A DNA stretch of 64,000 nt from Dorea sp. AF36-15AT (GCF_003477705.1 NZ_QUDV01000003.1:1-64000); one strand, 5' to 3'. Shown: positions 23,876 through 34,084, counted from the first letter of the stretch. Notes: generated by a model not told the origin, from the sequence alone. Numbers and translations are program-made.

Positions 23876-25633
23876 TTAATTATCAAATACATTTGTTCTG
23901 AGGAGATAAAATGGCATCGGACCAGCATCTAATACCGCTTTATGGAAGCGAATCTGTGAGAAATCATCTCCCCATTTTTTCATTGCTTCTTTTTTCAGTT
24001 CCATAAATTCAACGTAACCAATATAATACTTGAGATAGTTTGCCGGATCTGCGGTGATCAGGTCGTAGATCTTTGAGATGGTCGCCGCATCCTGAATACT
24101 GTAATCACGGAAGAATGAGATGGTATCTTTGAGATTCCAACCGTCGTAATGAATGCCGATATCTGCAAGAGCATAGAGACCGAGCAGAACGGAAGCATTG
24201 TGCTGGCGCAGGGATGCTTCGTCTTTTGGCAAACCGGAAAAGTAATAACTTATCATTTCTGTGTAAGTTGCCCAACCTTCGGTATAGCCGCCACAGTCTA
24301 AGAGACTGCGTATCGGTTCGGGATCTGTGGATGCATAATAGACATGCTGATACAGATGACCGGGAAATCCTTCGTGTGCCAGTGTCGTAAATAGAGTCAG
24401 ATCGTCCGGCAGATGGAGCGAGTTGATGTAAATGGTCTGCCCTTCGGTGTTATCGATAGCGGGAACCATGTAGAATGCTGGACTCACATATTCAGCTACG
24501 TCAGCTTGAACGTATTTTACCTGCGTATTCACAGCTTCGATAGATGGGAAGAATCGTTCGGTTTTCTGTTGGAGATCGTTTAGGATGGCAGCAGGGTTTG
24601 AGTCCTGTAAGGTGAATGCATCTAATGTGGTATCGCTTAAATTGGATGAATCTGTTCTGGAAGCGTATTCAGGCGAAGTGAGAACGGTCTGCATGGCGAT
24701 GAGATCCGACTGGATCTGTGTCATGGTCAGTTCTTTCAATTCATCTATGGAACGATCAGAGCCGGTTTCACATTTGACCAGATGCTGGTAATAATTTTTA
24801 CCGTCCGGAAGGCGGCATAGCCCACCGGAACTGCCACTTTTGGATTTTAATGTTTCCAATGCAGTAATCAGATTCTGATAAGCGGGAAATACATATTCTT
24901 TGAGTGCGGATTCATTTTGTGCAATATAAGCTTTTTTTGTATCAGCAGAACAGCCAGAGAGATTATTGATGCGATCTTCAAAGGAAGAGTAAAGATAATT
25001 ACTGCTTCCCATATTAAGAAAGGTATTACATTCTTTGATCACGGAATCGGCTGTGGAGGATGCCATGAACAGACCGGCATCCGCTTTGGACGTTTCAAAA
25101 CCGGTTAGAGAATCGAAGTGTTCCGGGAGTGTTTTCAGCAGGGCAAGATATGTATCCACATCTGTGGTATCAACAAATTGATATTCAGATAATAAAATAG
25201 GAAGCTGTGTCTGAATCCCTGTAAGAGGGCTGATGGGTTCTTCGTATAACAGATATGGAATTCCGGACAGAGTGTTGGAGAAGGAATCCTCTAAAAGTTT
25301 CCAGATGGTCTGATTGGAAGGAGAGAGTTCGGCATAAGGGATGTCTTTCAGTTGGGCAAGATTATTTTCGGCAGCAGTACTGATATTAGAGGAAGAAACG
25401 GAATAATTTCCGAAAGAAATGATGGGATTGCTTATTCCGTAGTTGTCTGGGTTCTGCAGTGTATAGTGAAGGGTAATGCTGTTGCTGTTTACCTCTTCCT
25501 GAAAGAGAGCATCGGTAAAGTCGTCGAATGTTGTATCCGCATCGGCATATATCCGGCAGCTTAACAGACAGCACACAGTCAATGCAGAGACAGCCAGAAT
25601 CAGAAGAGCAATGAGAGAACGTTTTTTAGACAT
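23876..25633 (-). CDS. Secreted DUF885 family metallopeptidase-like protein
   Basis: Encodes 585 residues. Residues 1-32 form a signal peptide with a Leu/Ala/Val-rich core and a CCLLSC segment that may act as a lipobox. The remainder is the DUF885 fold, related to M32-type zinc peptidases; the zinc site is HEGFPGHLYQH (about residue 412) with a downstream Glu in GGYTEGWATYTEM. The family is large in gut Clostridia and is thought to contain secreted peptidases, but substrates are not established. It diverges from the AgcS gene, which may hint at peptide or amino acid scavenging (inference). Confidence 0.85.
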   Translation of the reverse strand: MSKKRSLIALLILAVSALTVCCLLSCRIYADADTTFDDFTDALFQEEVNSNSITLHYTLQNPDNYGISNPIISFGNYSVSSSNISTAAENNLAQLKDIPYAELSPSNQTIWKLLEDSFSNTLSGIPYLLYEEPISPLTGIQTQLPILLSEYQFVDTTDVDTYLALLKTLPEHFDSLTGFETSKADAGLFMASSTADSVIKECNTFLNMGSSNYLYSSFEDRINNLSGCSADTKKAYIAQNESALKEYVFPAYQNLITALETLKSKSGSSGGLCRLPDGKNYYQHLVKCETGSDRSIDELKELTMTQIQSDLIAMQTVLTSPEYASRTDSSNLSDTTLDAFTLQDSNPAAILNDLQQKTERFFPSIEAVNTQVKYVQADVAEYVSPAFYMVPAIDNTEGQTIYINSLHLPDDLTLFTTLAHEGFPGHLYQHVYYASTDPEPIRSLLDCGGYTEGWATYTEMISYYFSGLPKDEASLRQHNASVLLGLYALADIGIHYDGWNLKDTISFFRDYSIQDAATISKIYDLITADPANYLKYYIGYVEFMELKKEAMKKWGDDFSQIRFHKAVLDAGPMPFYLLRTNVFDN

Positions 25634-25757
25634 AAAGAGTATCCTGATCGTTTTTGTCTATAGATATGCAGGAGACAGCAGGTCTCATGCATATGGAGAA
25701 AATACAGAAATTCAGCGTTTTTATACGGATGAGCAATAAATTTGTTTCAAATCTGAA

Positions 25758-25786
25758 TTGCATCAAGTATAGATTACTGCTATAAT
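25758..25786 (+). promoter_or_regulatory. Promoter of the AgcS symporter gene
   Basis: TTGCAT at 25758-25763 and TATAAT at 25781-25786 with 17 bases between. Leader to the ATG is about 70 bases. Confidence 0.8.
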
Positions 25787-25860
25787 AAAAAAAGAGCGCA
25801 CTCGGTATTTGGGTGTATGATAATGCAAATGATAGAAAAGGAATGAATGGGGTAGAAAAT

Positions 25861-27381
25861 ATGGAATTATTTGTAAAAGTAATGAATACCGTGAATGACA
25901 TTGTATGGCATCCGGTTATGTGTGTATTCCTGATGATCGCTGCGGTATGGTTTACCGTCCGGTTGAAGGGAATGCAGGTTCGCAGAGTAAAGGATATGGC
26001 AAAATGTCTGCTCGAGAAAGGTGATAATAAACAAGATAAAGCACTGTCACCATTCCAGGCATTTGCAACAACTGTAGGAGGACGTATCGGAACCGGTAAT
26101 ATTGCGGGTACAGCAACTGCTATTTTTATGGGGGGTCCGGGAGCCGTTTTCTGGATGTGGATCACAGCGATTCTTGGTGCATCTACTGGTATGGTAGAGT
26201 GTATCCTTGGTCAGGCATACAAGACGAGAAACTTAGGAGAGCTGACCGGAGGACCGGCGTTTTATATGTCTAAGGGAATTAAGAATAAGACACTTGGTAA
26301 GATTCTTGCCGTGTTATTCTGTATCGCTGTATTTATCGGACCTGGCTTCCTGCTTCCGGCTATGCAGACACAGACAGCAGCCACTGCCGTAAAGGGAGCA
26401 TTTGGAATTCCATTTGTAGTAGTAGGAATCGGAATGGTAATTATCGTTGGTGTCGTAACCATGGGTGGTATCAAGCGAATCGGACAGGTAGCAGAGTTCC
26501 TTGCACCGATCATGTGCGGCATTTATCTGTTAGTTATGGTCATTATTATGATCGTGAATGCGGAAAGAATTCCATCCGTATTTGGTTCTATTTTTGCAAG
26601 TGCATTTGGTAAAGATGCGGTATTTGGCGGAATCGTAGGATCGGCGCTCTCATGGGGAATTAAGAGAGGATTCTTCTCTAACGATGCCGGTAATGGTATG
26701 AGCCCGCTGATTTCTGCGACGACAGATACATCCCATCCTGTAAAACAGGGATTGGTTCAGGGATTTTCCGTATATGTAGATACACTTCTGGTATGTACCT
26801 GTACAGGATTGTCGGTACTTCTTGCGGGTACTTATAATGTAGCTGCGGATGGTGTTGGTGATGTGCTGTTAGTAGAGCATGCGAAAGGTATTCAGTATGG
26901 TATCGCATTTATGCAGGAAGCAATGGCAACGACGATCGGACAGGCAGGAGCTATGCTGCTTGCGGTAATCTTGTTTATCTTTATTTTCACAACAATGCTG
27001 TCATATTCTTATCAGTTAGAGTCAACATGTAAGTACTTATTTGGTGAAAATAAATGGGTTGTTACATTTGTACGTATTCTGTTCCTGATATTCTGTATGT
27101 TTGGTATTCTGATTGATGGAGATACGATCTGGCCGATGGGTGATATCGGTGTAGGATGTATGCTGTGGGTAAATACATTCAGTATCCTGCTTCTGACACC
27201 AGTACTGATGCGTATCGTGAAGGATTATGAGAAGCAGAGAGCACAGGGTTTGAATCCGCTGTTTGACCCGGCAACGGTCGGAATTGAGGATGAAGCCGGT
27301 GTATGGAATCAGTATGTAGAAGAAAAGAAGAAGCGTGGAGATTATGAGAATCCGGCGCTCGGATATGAGAAGAAAAACTAG
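25861..27381 (+). CDS. Sodium:alanine symporter family protein (AgcS)
   Basis: Encodes 506 residues from the ATG at 25861, chosen because GGGGTAG lies at proper distance; longer starts at 25813 and 25843 have poor spacing. The protein has about 11 membrane helices and the family signatures GGRIGTGNIAGTATAIFMGG and GMSPLISATTDTSHPVKQG. AgcS proteins import alanine or glycine with Na+. A single-gene unit with a strong promoter; downstream is the metG leader. Confidence 0.9.
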   Translation: MELFVKVMNTVNDIVWHPVMCVFLMIAAVWFTVRLKGMQVRRVKDMAKCLLEKGDNKQDKALSPFQAFATTVGGRIGTGNIAGTATAIFMGGPGAVFWMWITAILGASTGMVECILGQAYKTRNLGELTGGPAFYMSKGIKNKTLGKILAVLFCIAVFIGPGFLLPAMQTQTAATAVKGAFGIPFVVVGIGMVIIVGVVTMGGIKRIGQVAEFLAPIMCGIYLLVMVIIMIVNAERIPSVFGSIFASAFGKDAVFGGIVGSALSWGIKRGFFSNDAGNGMSPLISATTDTSHPVKQGLVQGFSVYVDTLLVCTCTGLSVLLAGTYNVAADGVGDVLLVEHAKGIQYGIAFMQEAMATTIGQAGAMLLAVILFIFIFTTMLSYSYQLESTCKYLFGENKWVVTFVRILFLIFCMFGILIDGDTIWPMGDIGVGCMLWVNTFSILLLTPVLMRIVKDYEKQRAQGLNPLFDPATVGIEDEAGVWNQYVEEKKKRGDYENPALGYEKKN

Positions 27382-27427
27382 AGTGTGTTTCCGGCTGAAA
27401 ATAAGCCGTTATACGAAATCGCGCGTC

Positions 27428-27456
27428 TTGACTTTCAGAAACATATGTGTTACGAT
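27428..27456 (+). promoter_or_regulatory. Promoter of the metG T-box leader
   Basis: TTGACT at 27428-27433 and TACGAT at 27451-27456, 17 bases apart, about 20 bases before the T-box starts. Confidence 0.7.
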
Positions 27457-27477
27457 TTTTGTCAGATTAGACAAACG

Positions 27478-27775
27478 CAATGACGAAGAGAGTACGCAGA
27501 AGGAAGTTCTACAGAGAAGTCCCATAAGGCTGAGAGGGATGGATGGAAGACTGCGGAAGATGGCTTCTGAGTGGTGTAGATGAACTGGAATGGCATCTAT
27601 TGGAGAGATGATGCCAGATAATACAGTAAATCTGCAATGGGTGCGCCCGTTACAGCGTCATGGTGTGATGCACCAGTTGAGACTCCTGCTGTGAGGCTGT
27701 GAGTGAAGAGAAGTGGTAACACGATAGATATCGTCTTCTTTGATCTGAAAGGATCAGAGAAGGCGTTTTTCTTTT
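27478..27775 (+). ncRNA. T-box riboswitch upstream of metG
   Basis: The leader has the T-box order: a GACGAAGAGAGTA box at the base of stem I (about 27481-27494), a specifier-loop region with ATG codons near 27580-27595, the T-box bulge GTGGTAACACG (27713-27723), and a terminator (GTCTTCT ... AGAAGGC with GATC/GATC inner stem, then TTTTTC) at 27732-27772. Uncharged tRNA-Met would pair with the specifier and the bulge and favour the antiterminator. It therefore induces methionyl-tRNA synthetase during methionine starvation. The exact specifier codon is inferred from the gene downstream. Confidence 0.85.
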
Positions 27776-27825
27776 GTAACATTACGTTTGTTCAAACATT
27801 TTAAAATGGGTTAGGAGAGAGAATT

Positions 27826-29745
27826 ATGTGTGAAAAATGTAGTAAACCAAAGTTTTATATGACTACAGCGATTGCGTATACTTCAGGAAAGCCGCATATC
27901 GGTAATACTTACGAGATCGTGCTGGCTGATGCAATTGCACGATATAAGAGAAAACAGGGATATGATGTGTTTTTCCAGACAGGTACTGACGAACATGGTC
28001 AGAAGATTGAACTGAAGGCAGAAGAAGCCGGTGTAACACCTAAGGAATTTGTAGATGACGTGTCTGGTCAGATTAAAGAAATCTGGGATCTGATGAATAC
28101 ATCTTATGACAAATTTATCCGTACGACAGATCCGGATCATGAGAAACAGGTACAGAAGATCTTTAAGAAACTGTATGATCAGGGAGACATTTACAAAGGA
28201 TCTTATGAAGGTATGTATTGTACTCCATGTGAGTCTTTCTGGACAGAGTCTCAGTTAGTAGACGGTAAATGCCCGGACTGCGGACGTGAGGTTCAGCCTG
28301 CACAGGAAGAGGCATATTTCTTCAAAATGAGTAAGTATGCAGATCGTCTGATCGAGCATATCAATACACATCCGGAATTTATTCAGCCGGTATCCAGAAA
28401 GAATGAGATGATGAACAACTTCCTGCTTCCGGGACTGCAGGATCTGTGTGTATCCAGAACCTCCTTTAAATGGGGAATCCCGGTAGACTTTGATGACAAG
28501 CATGTCGTATACGTATGGCTGGATGCGCTGACCAACTACATTACCGGAATTGGATATGATGCAGATGGCAACAGCAGCGAAATGTATAAGAAGAACTGGC
28601 CGGCAGACCTGCATCTGATCGGTAAAGATATTATCCGTTTCCATACCATTTACTGGCCAATCTTCCTGATGGCACTGGGTGAGCCATTACCGAAACAGGT
28701 ATTTGGACATCCATGGCTGCTGCAGGGTGATGGCAAGATGAGTAAATCGAAAGGAAATGTGCTGTATGCAGATGAACTGGTAGATTTCTTTGGAGTAGAT
28801 GCGGTACGTTACTTCGTATTGCATGAGATGCCGTTCGAAAATGATGGTGTGATTTCATGGGAGCTGATGGTAGAGCGTCTGAATTCAGACCTTGCCAATA
28901 CACTGGGTAACCTGGTAAATCGTACCATTTCCATGACGAACAAATACTTTGGCGGAAGTGTAACAGATAAGGGTGTGGCTGAAGCTGTAGATGCCGATCT
29001 GAAGGCTGTTGTAGAGAATACACCGAAGGTTGTTGAGTCTAAGATGAATGATCTGCGTGTGGCAGATGCGATTACAGAGATCTTTGCACTGTTCAAACGA
29101 TGCAACAAATATATTGATGAGACGATGCCATGGGCACTGGCAAAAGATGAGGCTGCAAAGGATCGTCTGGAGACAGTACTGTACAACCTGATTGAGAGCA
29201 TTAAGGCCGGCGCAAGAGAGCTGGAGCCATATATGCCTGAGACATCAGAGAAGATCCTGGCACAGCTTGGCGACGGTAAAGTAACCGAGAAGCCTGAGAT
29301 TCTGTTCCAGAGACTGGATCTTGAAGAGGTTATGAAGAAAGTCGAAGAGCTTCATCCGCCGGTACAGGAAAAGCCGGAGCAGAAGGAAGAGGAAGATGTG
29401 ATCGATATCGAAGCAAAACCGGAGATCACATTTGACGACTTTGGCAAAATGCAGTTCCAGGTAGGCGAGATCATTGCCTGCGAGGAAGTGAAGAAGTCTA
29501 AGAAACTGCTGTGTTCACAGGTGAAGATCGGAAGCCAGGTAAAACAGATCGTATCTGGTATTAAGAAACAGTACAGTGCAGAAGAGATGGTAGGTAAGAA
29601 GGTTATGGTTCTTGTGAACCTGAAGCCAGCGAAGCTTGCCGGAGTACTGTCTGAGGGTATGTTGCTGTGTGCAGAGGACGCAGACGGTAACCTGTCATTG
29701 ATGACACCTGAGAAAAATATGCCTGCAGGAGCAGAAATCTGCTAA
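27826..29745 (+). CDS. metG: Methionyl-tRNA synthetase
   Basis: Encodes 639 residues. HIGH-type motif KPHIGN at residues 21-26 and KMSKSKG near 304 form the ATP site. A zinc knuckle with CTPC and CPDC lies in the connective peptide (about 132-152). From about 536 a C-terminal EMAPII-like tRNA-binding domain follows (DFGKMQFQVGEI), joined by an acidic linker. Charges tRNA-Met. Controlled by the T-box directly upstream. tatD follows after 20 bases and then ksgA, an arrangement common in Firmicutes. Confidence 0.96.
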   Translation: MCEKCSKPKFYMTTAIAYTSGKPHIGNTYEIVLADAIARYKRKQGYDVFFQTGTDEHGQKIELKAEEAGVTPKEFVDDVSGQIKEIWDLMNTSYDKFIRTTDPDHEKQVQKIFKKLYDQGDIYKGSYEGMYCTPCESFWTESQLVDGKCPDCGREVQPAQEEAYFFKMSKYADRLIEHINTHPEFIQPVSRKNEMMNNFLLPGLQDLCVSRTSFKWGIPVDFDDKHVVYVWLDALTNYITGIGYDADGNSSEMYKKNWPADLHLIGKDIIRFHTIYWPIFLMALGEPLPKQVFGHPWLLQGDGKMSKSKGNVLYADELVDFFGVDAVRYFVLHEMPFENDGVISWELMVERLNSDLANTLGNLVNRTISMTNKYFGGSVTDKGVAEAVDADLKAVVENTPKVVESKMNDLRVADAITEIFALFKRCNKYIDETMPWALAKDEAAKDRLETVLYNLIESIKAGARELEPYMPETSEKILAQLGDGKVTEKPEILFQRLDLEEVMKKVEELHPPVQEKPEQKEEEDVIDIEAKPEITFDDFGKMQFQVGEIIACEEVKKSKKLLCSQVKIGSQVKQIVSGIKKQYSAEEMVGKKVMVLVNLKPAKLAGVLSEGMLLCAEDADGNLSLMTPEKNMPAGAEIC

Positions 29746-29765
29746 TAGGAATATCTGGAGGAATT

Positions 29766-30530
29766 ATGATATTTGACACGCATGCGCATTATGACAGTGA
29801 ACAGTTTGATGAAGACCGCGAGACCCTGCTTGCTTCTATGAAAGAAGCAGGCGTGGGTACAATCGTCAATGTGGCAGCATCCTATGAATCCTGCTTCGAA
29901 GTGCCGAAACTTGCGGAGAAGTATCCATTTATGTATGCGGCAGTCGGCGTGCATCCGGATGAAGTGGGCGACCTGAATGAAGAAACATTTGCCCGTATGA
30001 AAGAACAGTTCAAGTTGGATAAGGTAGTGGCTGTCGGTGAAATCGGTCTGGATTACTACTGGGACAATGAGCCACACGAGATACAGAAGAAATGGTTCAT
30101 CCGTCAGCTTGATCTGGCAAGGGAACTGGATCTTCCGGTGATGATCCACAGCCGTTCGGCGGCAGCAGATACCATGGAGATTATGAAAGAACATGGCCAG
30201 GGACTGCGGGGGATTATCCACTGTTATTCGTATTCGCTGGAAATGGCAAAAGAGTATGTGAAAATGGACTATCACATCGGCATCGGTGGTGTGGTGACAT
30301 TCAAGAATGGCAAGAAGCTGAAAGAAGTTGCTGAGGCGATTCCGCTGGAATCCATTGTGCTGGAAACGGACTGTCCGTATATGGCTCCGGAACCATTCCG
30401 CGGTAAGCGGAACAACTCTTCTTACATTCGATATGTGGCAGAGGAGATCAGCAGACTGAAAGGGATTACGGCAGAAGAAGTGATCCGTCAGACGGAAGAG
30501 AATGCGAAAAAGCTGTTATTAAATGAATAA
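29766..30530 (+). CDS. tatD: TatD family metal-dependent DNase
   Basis: Encodes 254 residues with ribosome site CTGGAGGAA. Metal ligands: H6 and H8 in DTHAHYDS, Glu in VGEIGLDYYWD, His in VMIHSRSAA and IIHCYS, and Asp in LETDCPYMAP. TatD proteins are TIM-barrel amidohydrolases with 3'-5' exonuclease or deoxyribonuclease activity involved in DNA repair. It is co-transcribed with metG and closed by a terminator. The primase-like RNase M5 gene often found between tatD and ksgA is absent. Confidence 0.92.
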   Translation: MIFDTHAHYDSEQFDEDRETLLASMKEAGVGTIVNVAASYESCFEVPKLAEKYPFMYAAVGVHPDEVGDLNEETFARMKEQFKLDKVVAVGEIGLDYYWDNEPHEIQKKWFIRQLDLARELDLPVMIHSRSAAADTMEIMKEHGQGLRGIIHCYSYSLEMAKEYVKMDYHIGIGGVVTFKNGKKLKEVAEAIPLESIVLETDCPYMAPEPFRGKRNNSSYIRYVAEEISRLKGITAEEVIRQTEENAKKLLLNE

Positions 30531-30547
30531 GAATGTAGATAAAGAAA

Positions 30548-30580
30548 GGGAGATATTACATGAGTGGTATCTCCCTTTTG
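30548..30580 (+). terminator. Rho-independent terminator after tatD
   Basis: GGGAGATA pairs with TATCTCCC, followed by TTTTGTG. Confidence 0.85.
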
Positions 30581-30768
30581 TGTAATCTTTTATATGTTAC
30601 ATTGTGAAAACATGAATCCAAAATTGAAATAACTATTTACATATGTTATACTTTAAGTCTGGATAAACTGAAAATCAGGTTACAAAAAATTCATTGATAT
30701 TTCATTTTTTATTTGTTTCTATTGAAGATATTTTCATGTATAATAATCAGTAAACTAAGGAGGATAAC

Positions 30769-31641
30769 ATGACGGAACCTACACTTGGCAACCCGCAGAA
30801 TACGATTGAGATTCTGAAGAAGTATAATTTTACATTTCAGAAGAAGTTCGGACAGAACTTTCTGATTGATACGCATGTGCTGGACAAGATTATCGCGGCG
30901 GCAGAGATTACGAAGGATGATTTTGTACTGGAGATCGGTCCCGGTATCGGTACGATGACGCAGTATCTGGCGCAGGCAGCAGGCAAGGTGGCAGCAGTGG
31001 AGATTGATAAAGCATTGATTCCGATTCTGGGTGACACATTGTCTGCATATGATAATGTTATGATCATTAATGAGGATGTGCTGAAAGTGGACATTCAGAA
31101 GCTGGTAGAAGAGGAAAATGGTGGTCGACCGGTAAAAGTGGTGGCGAATCTTCCGTATTACATCACTACACCAATTATCATGGGATTATTCGAGAAGCAT
31201 GTGCCGATCGAGAGTATTACCGTTATGGTACAGAAGGAAGTGGCAGATCGCATGCAGGTAGGACCGGGCACGAAGGACTACGGCGCATTGTCGCTGGCGG
31301 TGCAGTATTATGCGAGTCCATATATCGTGGCAAATGTTCCGCCGAACTGTTTTATGCCGAGACCGAAGGTGGGATCTGCAGTAATCCGTCTGACAACGTA
31401 TGACAAACCGCCGGTGGAAGTGGACGATGAGAAGCTGATGTTTCGCATTATACGTGCATCCTTTAATCAGCGCCGCAAGACACTGGCGAATGGACTTAAG
31501 AATGCGGCGGACCTGGATATTCCAAAGGAACTGATCGCAGAGAGTATTGAGTCATTGGGACACGGACCATCAGTACGAGGTGAGGCACTCACGTTGGAAG
31601 AATTTGCGGCACTAAGCAATTACATCAGCAGAGGACTTTAG
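30769..31641 (+). CDS. rsmA: 16S rRNA dimethyladenosine transferase KsgA/RsmA
   Basis: Encodes 290 residues, ribosome site AAGGAGGATAAC. Residues 25-35 (FGQNFLID) and the SAM motif LEIGPGIGTMTQYL (about 52-65) are typical; motif IV is NLPYYITTPI (about 126). The enzyme dimethylates two adjacent adenines at the 3' end of 16S rRNA, and its loss gives kasugamycin resistance. The gap of about 190 bases to the tatD terminator holds a likely promoter (TATAAT at about 30740). Confidence 0.95.
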   Translation: MTEPTLGNPQNTIEILKKYNFTFQKKFGQNFLIDTHVLDKIIAAAEITKDDFVLEIGPGIGTMTQYLAQAAGKVAAVEIDKALIPILGDTLSAYDNVMIINEDVLKVDIQKLVEEENGGRPVKVVANLPYYITTPIIMGLFEKHVPIESITVMVQKEVADRMQVGPGTKDYGALSLAVQYYASPYIVANVPPNCFMPRPKVGSAVIRLTTYDKPPVEVDDEKLMFRIIRASFNQRRKTLANGLKNAADLDIPKELIAESIESLGHGPSVRGEALTLEEFAALSNYISRGL

Positions 31642-31721
31642 GCTTAGGAGATATTTGCAATAGAGTTGAGGCAGATATTTGGTAACAGGAGAATAGAGTA
31701 AATTGGGAAAGGAAGGGACTT

Positions 31722-33107
31722 ATGAGCAAGTTTGTGACAAAAGATTTGTTTGAGATTACACCGGAAATTGCGCATTTGGCTGCATTGTGCGAGGAAAGTA
31801 ATGCCATTGACAGGGAACTGTATGGGAAATACGATGTAAAAAGAGGCCTCCGTGATATGAACGGTAAGGGCGTGCTTGCAGGACTGACAAATGTATCGGA
31901 CGTGCGCGCGAAGAAGATCGTGGATGGCGAGGAAGTTCCTTGTCCCGGCAATCTGTATTACCGAGGTTATAACATTAAGGATCTGGTCAATGGATTCCTG
32001 AAGGAAGACCATTATGGATTTGAAGAGATCGCATATCTGCTTCTGTTTGGGGAACTGCCGACCAGACAGGAGCTGGCAGACTTTCAGGTGATGCTGTCTG
32101 ACAGACGGACGCTTCCGCCAAACTTTGTGCGGGATGTGATCATGAAGGCACCGAGCCGTGATATGATGAACAGTCTGTCTCGTTCAATCCTGAGTCTTTA
32201 CCGCTATGATGCAAAGGCAGATGATACGTCGATTCCGAATGTACTGCGTCAGTGCCTGAATCTGATCAGCCAGTTTCCGATGCTGATGGTGTACGGTTAT
32301 CATGCATATAATTTCCGCAGAGGTCAGGATCTCTTTATCTATGCACCGAGACCGGAGCTGTCCATGGCTGAGAATATCCTGATGATGCTTCGTGAGGACA
32401 GACAGTACACGAAGCTGGAGGCGAAGATCCTGGATATGGCGATGGTGCTTCATATGGATCACGGCGGTGGTAATAATTCGACATTTACGACTCATGTGGT
32501 TACTTCTTCCGGCACGGATACCTATTCGACGATGACTGCGGCAATGGCATCACTCAAAGGGCCGAAGCACGGTGGTGCGAATATCAAGGTAACACAGATG
32601 TTTGAGGACATGAAGGGAGTTGTAAAGGACTGGGAGGATGAAGATGAGATCCGCCAGTATCTGTATGACCTGTTGGATAAGAAAGCCTTCGATCAGAAAG
32701 GACTGATCTATGGAATGGGACATGCGGTATATTCTATCTCAGATCCAAGAGCAGAGATATTCAAAGGCTTTGTGGAACAGTTAGCAGTGGAAAAAGGTTA
32801 CGAGAAAGAATATGCGTTGTATTCGAAGGTAGAAAGACTGGCACCGGAAGTGATTGGAGAACGACGCAGAATGTACAAAGGTGTTAATGCCAATGTTGAC
32901 TTCTACAGTGGTCTGGTATATCAGATGCTGAATCTGCCACAGGCATTATATACACCGATATTTGCAGCAGCGAGAATCGTAGGATGGAGCGCACACCGTC
33001 TGGAAGAGCTGAAGAATGTGGATAAGATCATCCGTCCGGCGTATAAAGCACTGGCACCGCACAGAGACTATATCGAGATGGATGACCGGGGGGATGAGGT
33101 ATGTTAA
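31722..33107 (+). CDS. Citrate synthase
   Basis: Encodes 461 residues with ribosome site GGAAAGGAAGGG. The catalytic His and Asp are visible: LHMDHGGGNNSTF (first His), GPKHGGANI, and GMGHAVYSISDPRAE (second His). The N-terminal extension of about 60 residues is larger than in typical short bacterial enzymes, as is usual for the Lachnospiraceae type. It makes citrate from oxaloacetate and acetyl-CoA and probably feeds glutamate synthesis in an incomplete TCA cycle. The related 2-methylcitrate synthase activity cannot be ruled out. The stop overlaps the hydrolase gene by seven bases. Confidence 0.9.
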   Translation: MSKFVTKDLFEITPEIAHLAALCEESNAIDRELYGKYDVKRGLRDMNGKGVLAGLTNVSDVRAKKIVDGEEVPCPGNLYYRGYNIKDLVNGFLKEDHYGFEEIAYLLLFGELPTRQELADFQVMLSDRRTLPPNFVRDVIMKAPSRDMMNSLSRSILSLYRYDAKADDTSIPNVLRQCLNLISQFPMLMVYGYHAYNFRRGQDLFIYAPRPELSMAENILMMLREDRQYTKLEAKILDMAMVLHMDHGGGNNSTFTTHVVTSSGTDTYSTMTAAMASLKGPKHGGANIKVTQMFEDMKGVVKDWEDEDEIRQYLYDLLDKKAFDQKGLIYGMGHAVYSISDPRAEIFKGFVEQLAVEKGYEKEYALYSKVERLAPEVIGERRRMYKGVNANVDFYSGLVYQMLNLPQALYTPIFAAARIVGWSAHRLEELKNVDKIIRPAYKALAPHRDYIEMDDRGDEVC

Positions 33108-34027
33108 AGAAGGAATTTTATTTTCCGTCCAGCGATGGACAGACACAGATCCATGTAATTCAGTGGTTCCCGGAAGCAGGAGTGAAAGCGGTGCTGCAGA
33201 TTTCACATGGAATGGTAGAGTATATTGACCGTTATGATGAATTTGCAAGATATCTGGCAGAGCGTGGATTCTGTGTAGTTGGACACGACCATCTGGGACA
33301 TGGAAAGTCGGTACAGTCACAGGAATATCTTGGATATTTTCATGAAGAAAAAGGGAATCAGTATGTGATCTCGGATATACACAGACTACGGAAAATGACC
33401 GAAAAAGAGTATCCGGGTGTACCGTATTTTATGATGGGACACAGCATGGGATCATTCCTACTCAGACAGTATCTGACCATGCGTGCAGAAGGACTGGCAG
33501 GAGCTATTGTCATGGGTACGGGAGATATGCCGTATGTGTTGCTGAAAGCCGGACAGGCAGTCTGCAAGAGCATCTCACTGACGAAGGGCTGGCATCACAG
33601 AAGCCATCTGGTGAACCAGCTTGGAATGGGCGGTTATAACCGTCAATTTGAGCCAAGTGACAGCACCAAAGACTGGATTACTTCAGATGACTCTAAGCGG
33701 AAGGAATACGAAGCAGACCCGCTTTGCAATTTCGTATTTACTGTAAATGGATATTATCAGATGTTTGAAGGTATGAAAGTACTGACAAGACGCCATGCAA
33801 TGGATAAGATTCCTGTGGAGCTTCCGGTAATCTTTGTATCCGGTGCAGAGGATCCGGTGGGAAGTAATGGCGTGGGCGTGACCAGAGTATTCCGAAAATA
33901 CGAAGCACACGGCATGACCGATGTGGAGATGAAGTTATATGCCGGAGATCGGCATGAAATCCTGAATGAGACAGACCGGGAAGAAGTGTACGAAGATCTG
34001 TATCGATGGATGGAGAAGAGAATATGA
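33101..34027 (+). CDS. Alpha/beta hydrolase, monoacylglycerol lipase / lysophospholipase-like
   Basis: Encodes 308 residues. The oxyanion region HGMVEYIDRY with GHDHLGHG (residues about 30-70) and the nucleophile elbow GHSMGS (Ser115) are typical of the Hydrolase_4 group (monoglyceride lipases, PldB). The Asp is likely in SGAEDPVG, and the His in GDRHEIL. No signal peptide, so it acts in the cytoplasm. The overlap with citrate synthase implies coupled translation. A terminator follows at once. Confidence 0.87.
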   Translation: MLKKEFYFPSSDGQTQIHVIQWFPEAGVKAVLQISHGMVEYIDRYDEFARYLAERGFCVVGHDHLGHGKSVQSQEYLGYFHEEKGNQYVISDIHRLRKMTEKEYPGVPYFMMGHSMGSFLLRQYLTMRAEGLAGAIVMGTGDMPYVLLKAGQAVCKSISLTKGWHHRSHLVNQLGMGGYNRQFEPSDSTKDWITSDDSKRKEYEADPLCNFVFTVNGYYQMFEGMKVLTRRHAMDKIPVELPVIFVSGAEDPVGSNGVGVTRVFRKYEAHGMTDVEMKLYAGDRHEILNETDREEVYEDLYRWMEKRI

Positions 34028-34040
34028 AGATAAATATAAT

Positions 34041-34075
34041 CAGAGGTTGTGGATTCCACAACCTCTGACTTCTTT
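34041..34075 (+). terminator. Rho-independent terminator
   Basis: CAGAGGTTGTGG and CCACAACCTCTG form a 12-pair stem with a tiny loop, followed by ACTTCTTTT. Confidence 0.8.
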
Positions 34076-34084
34076 TAAGATGGA

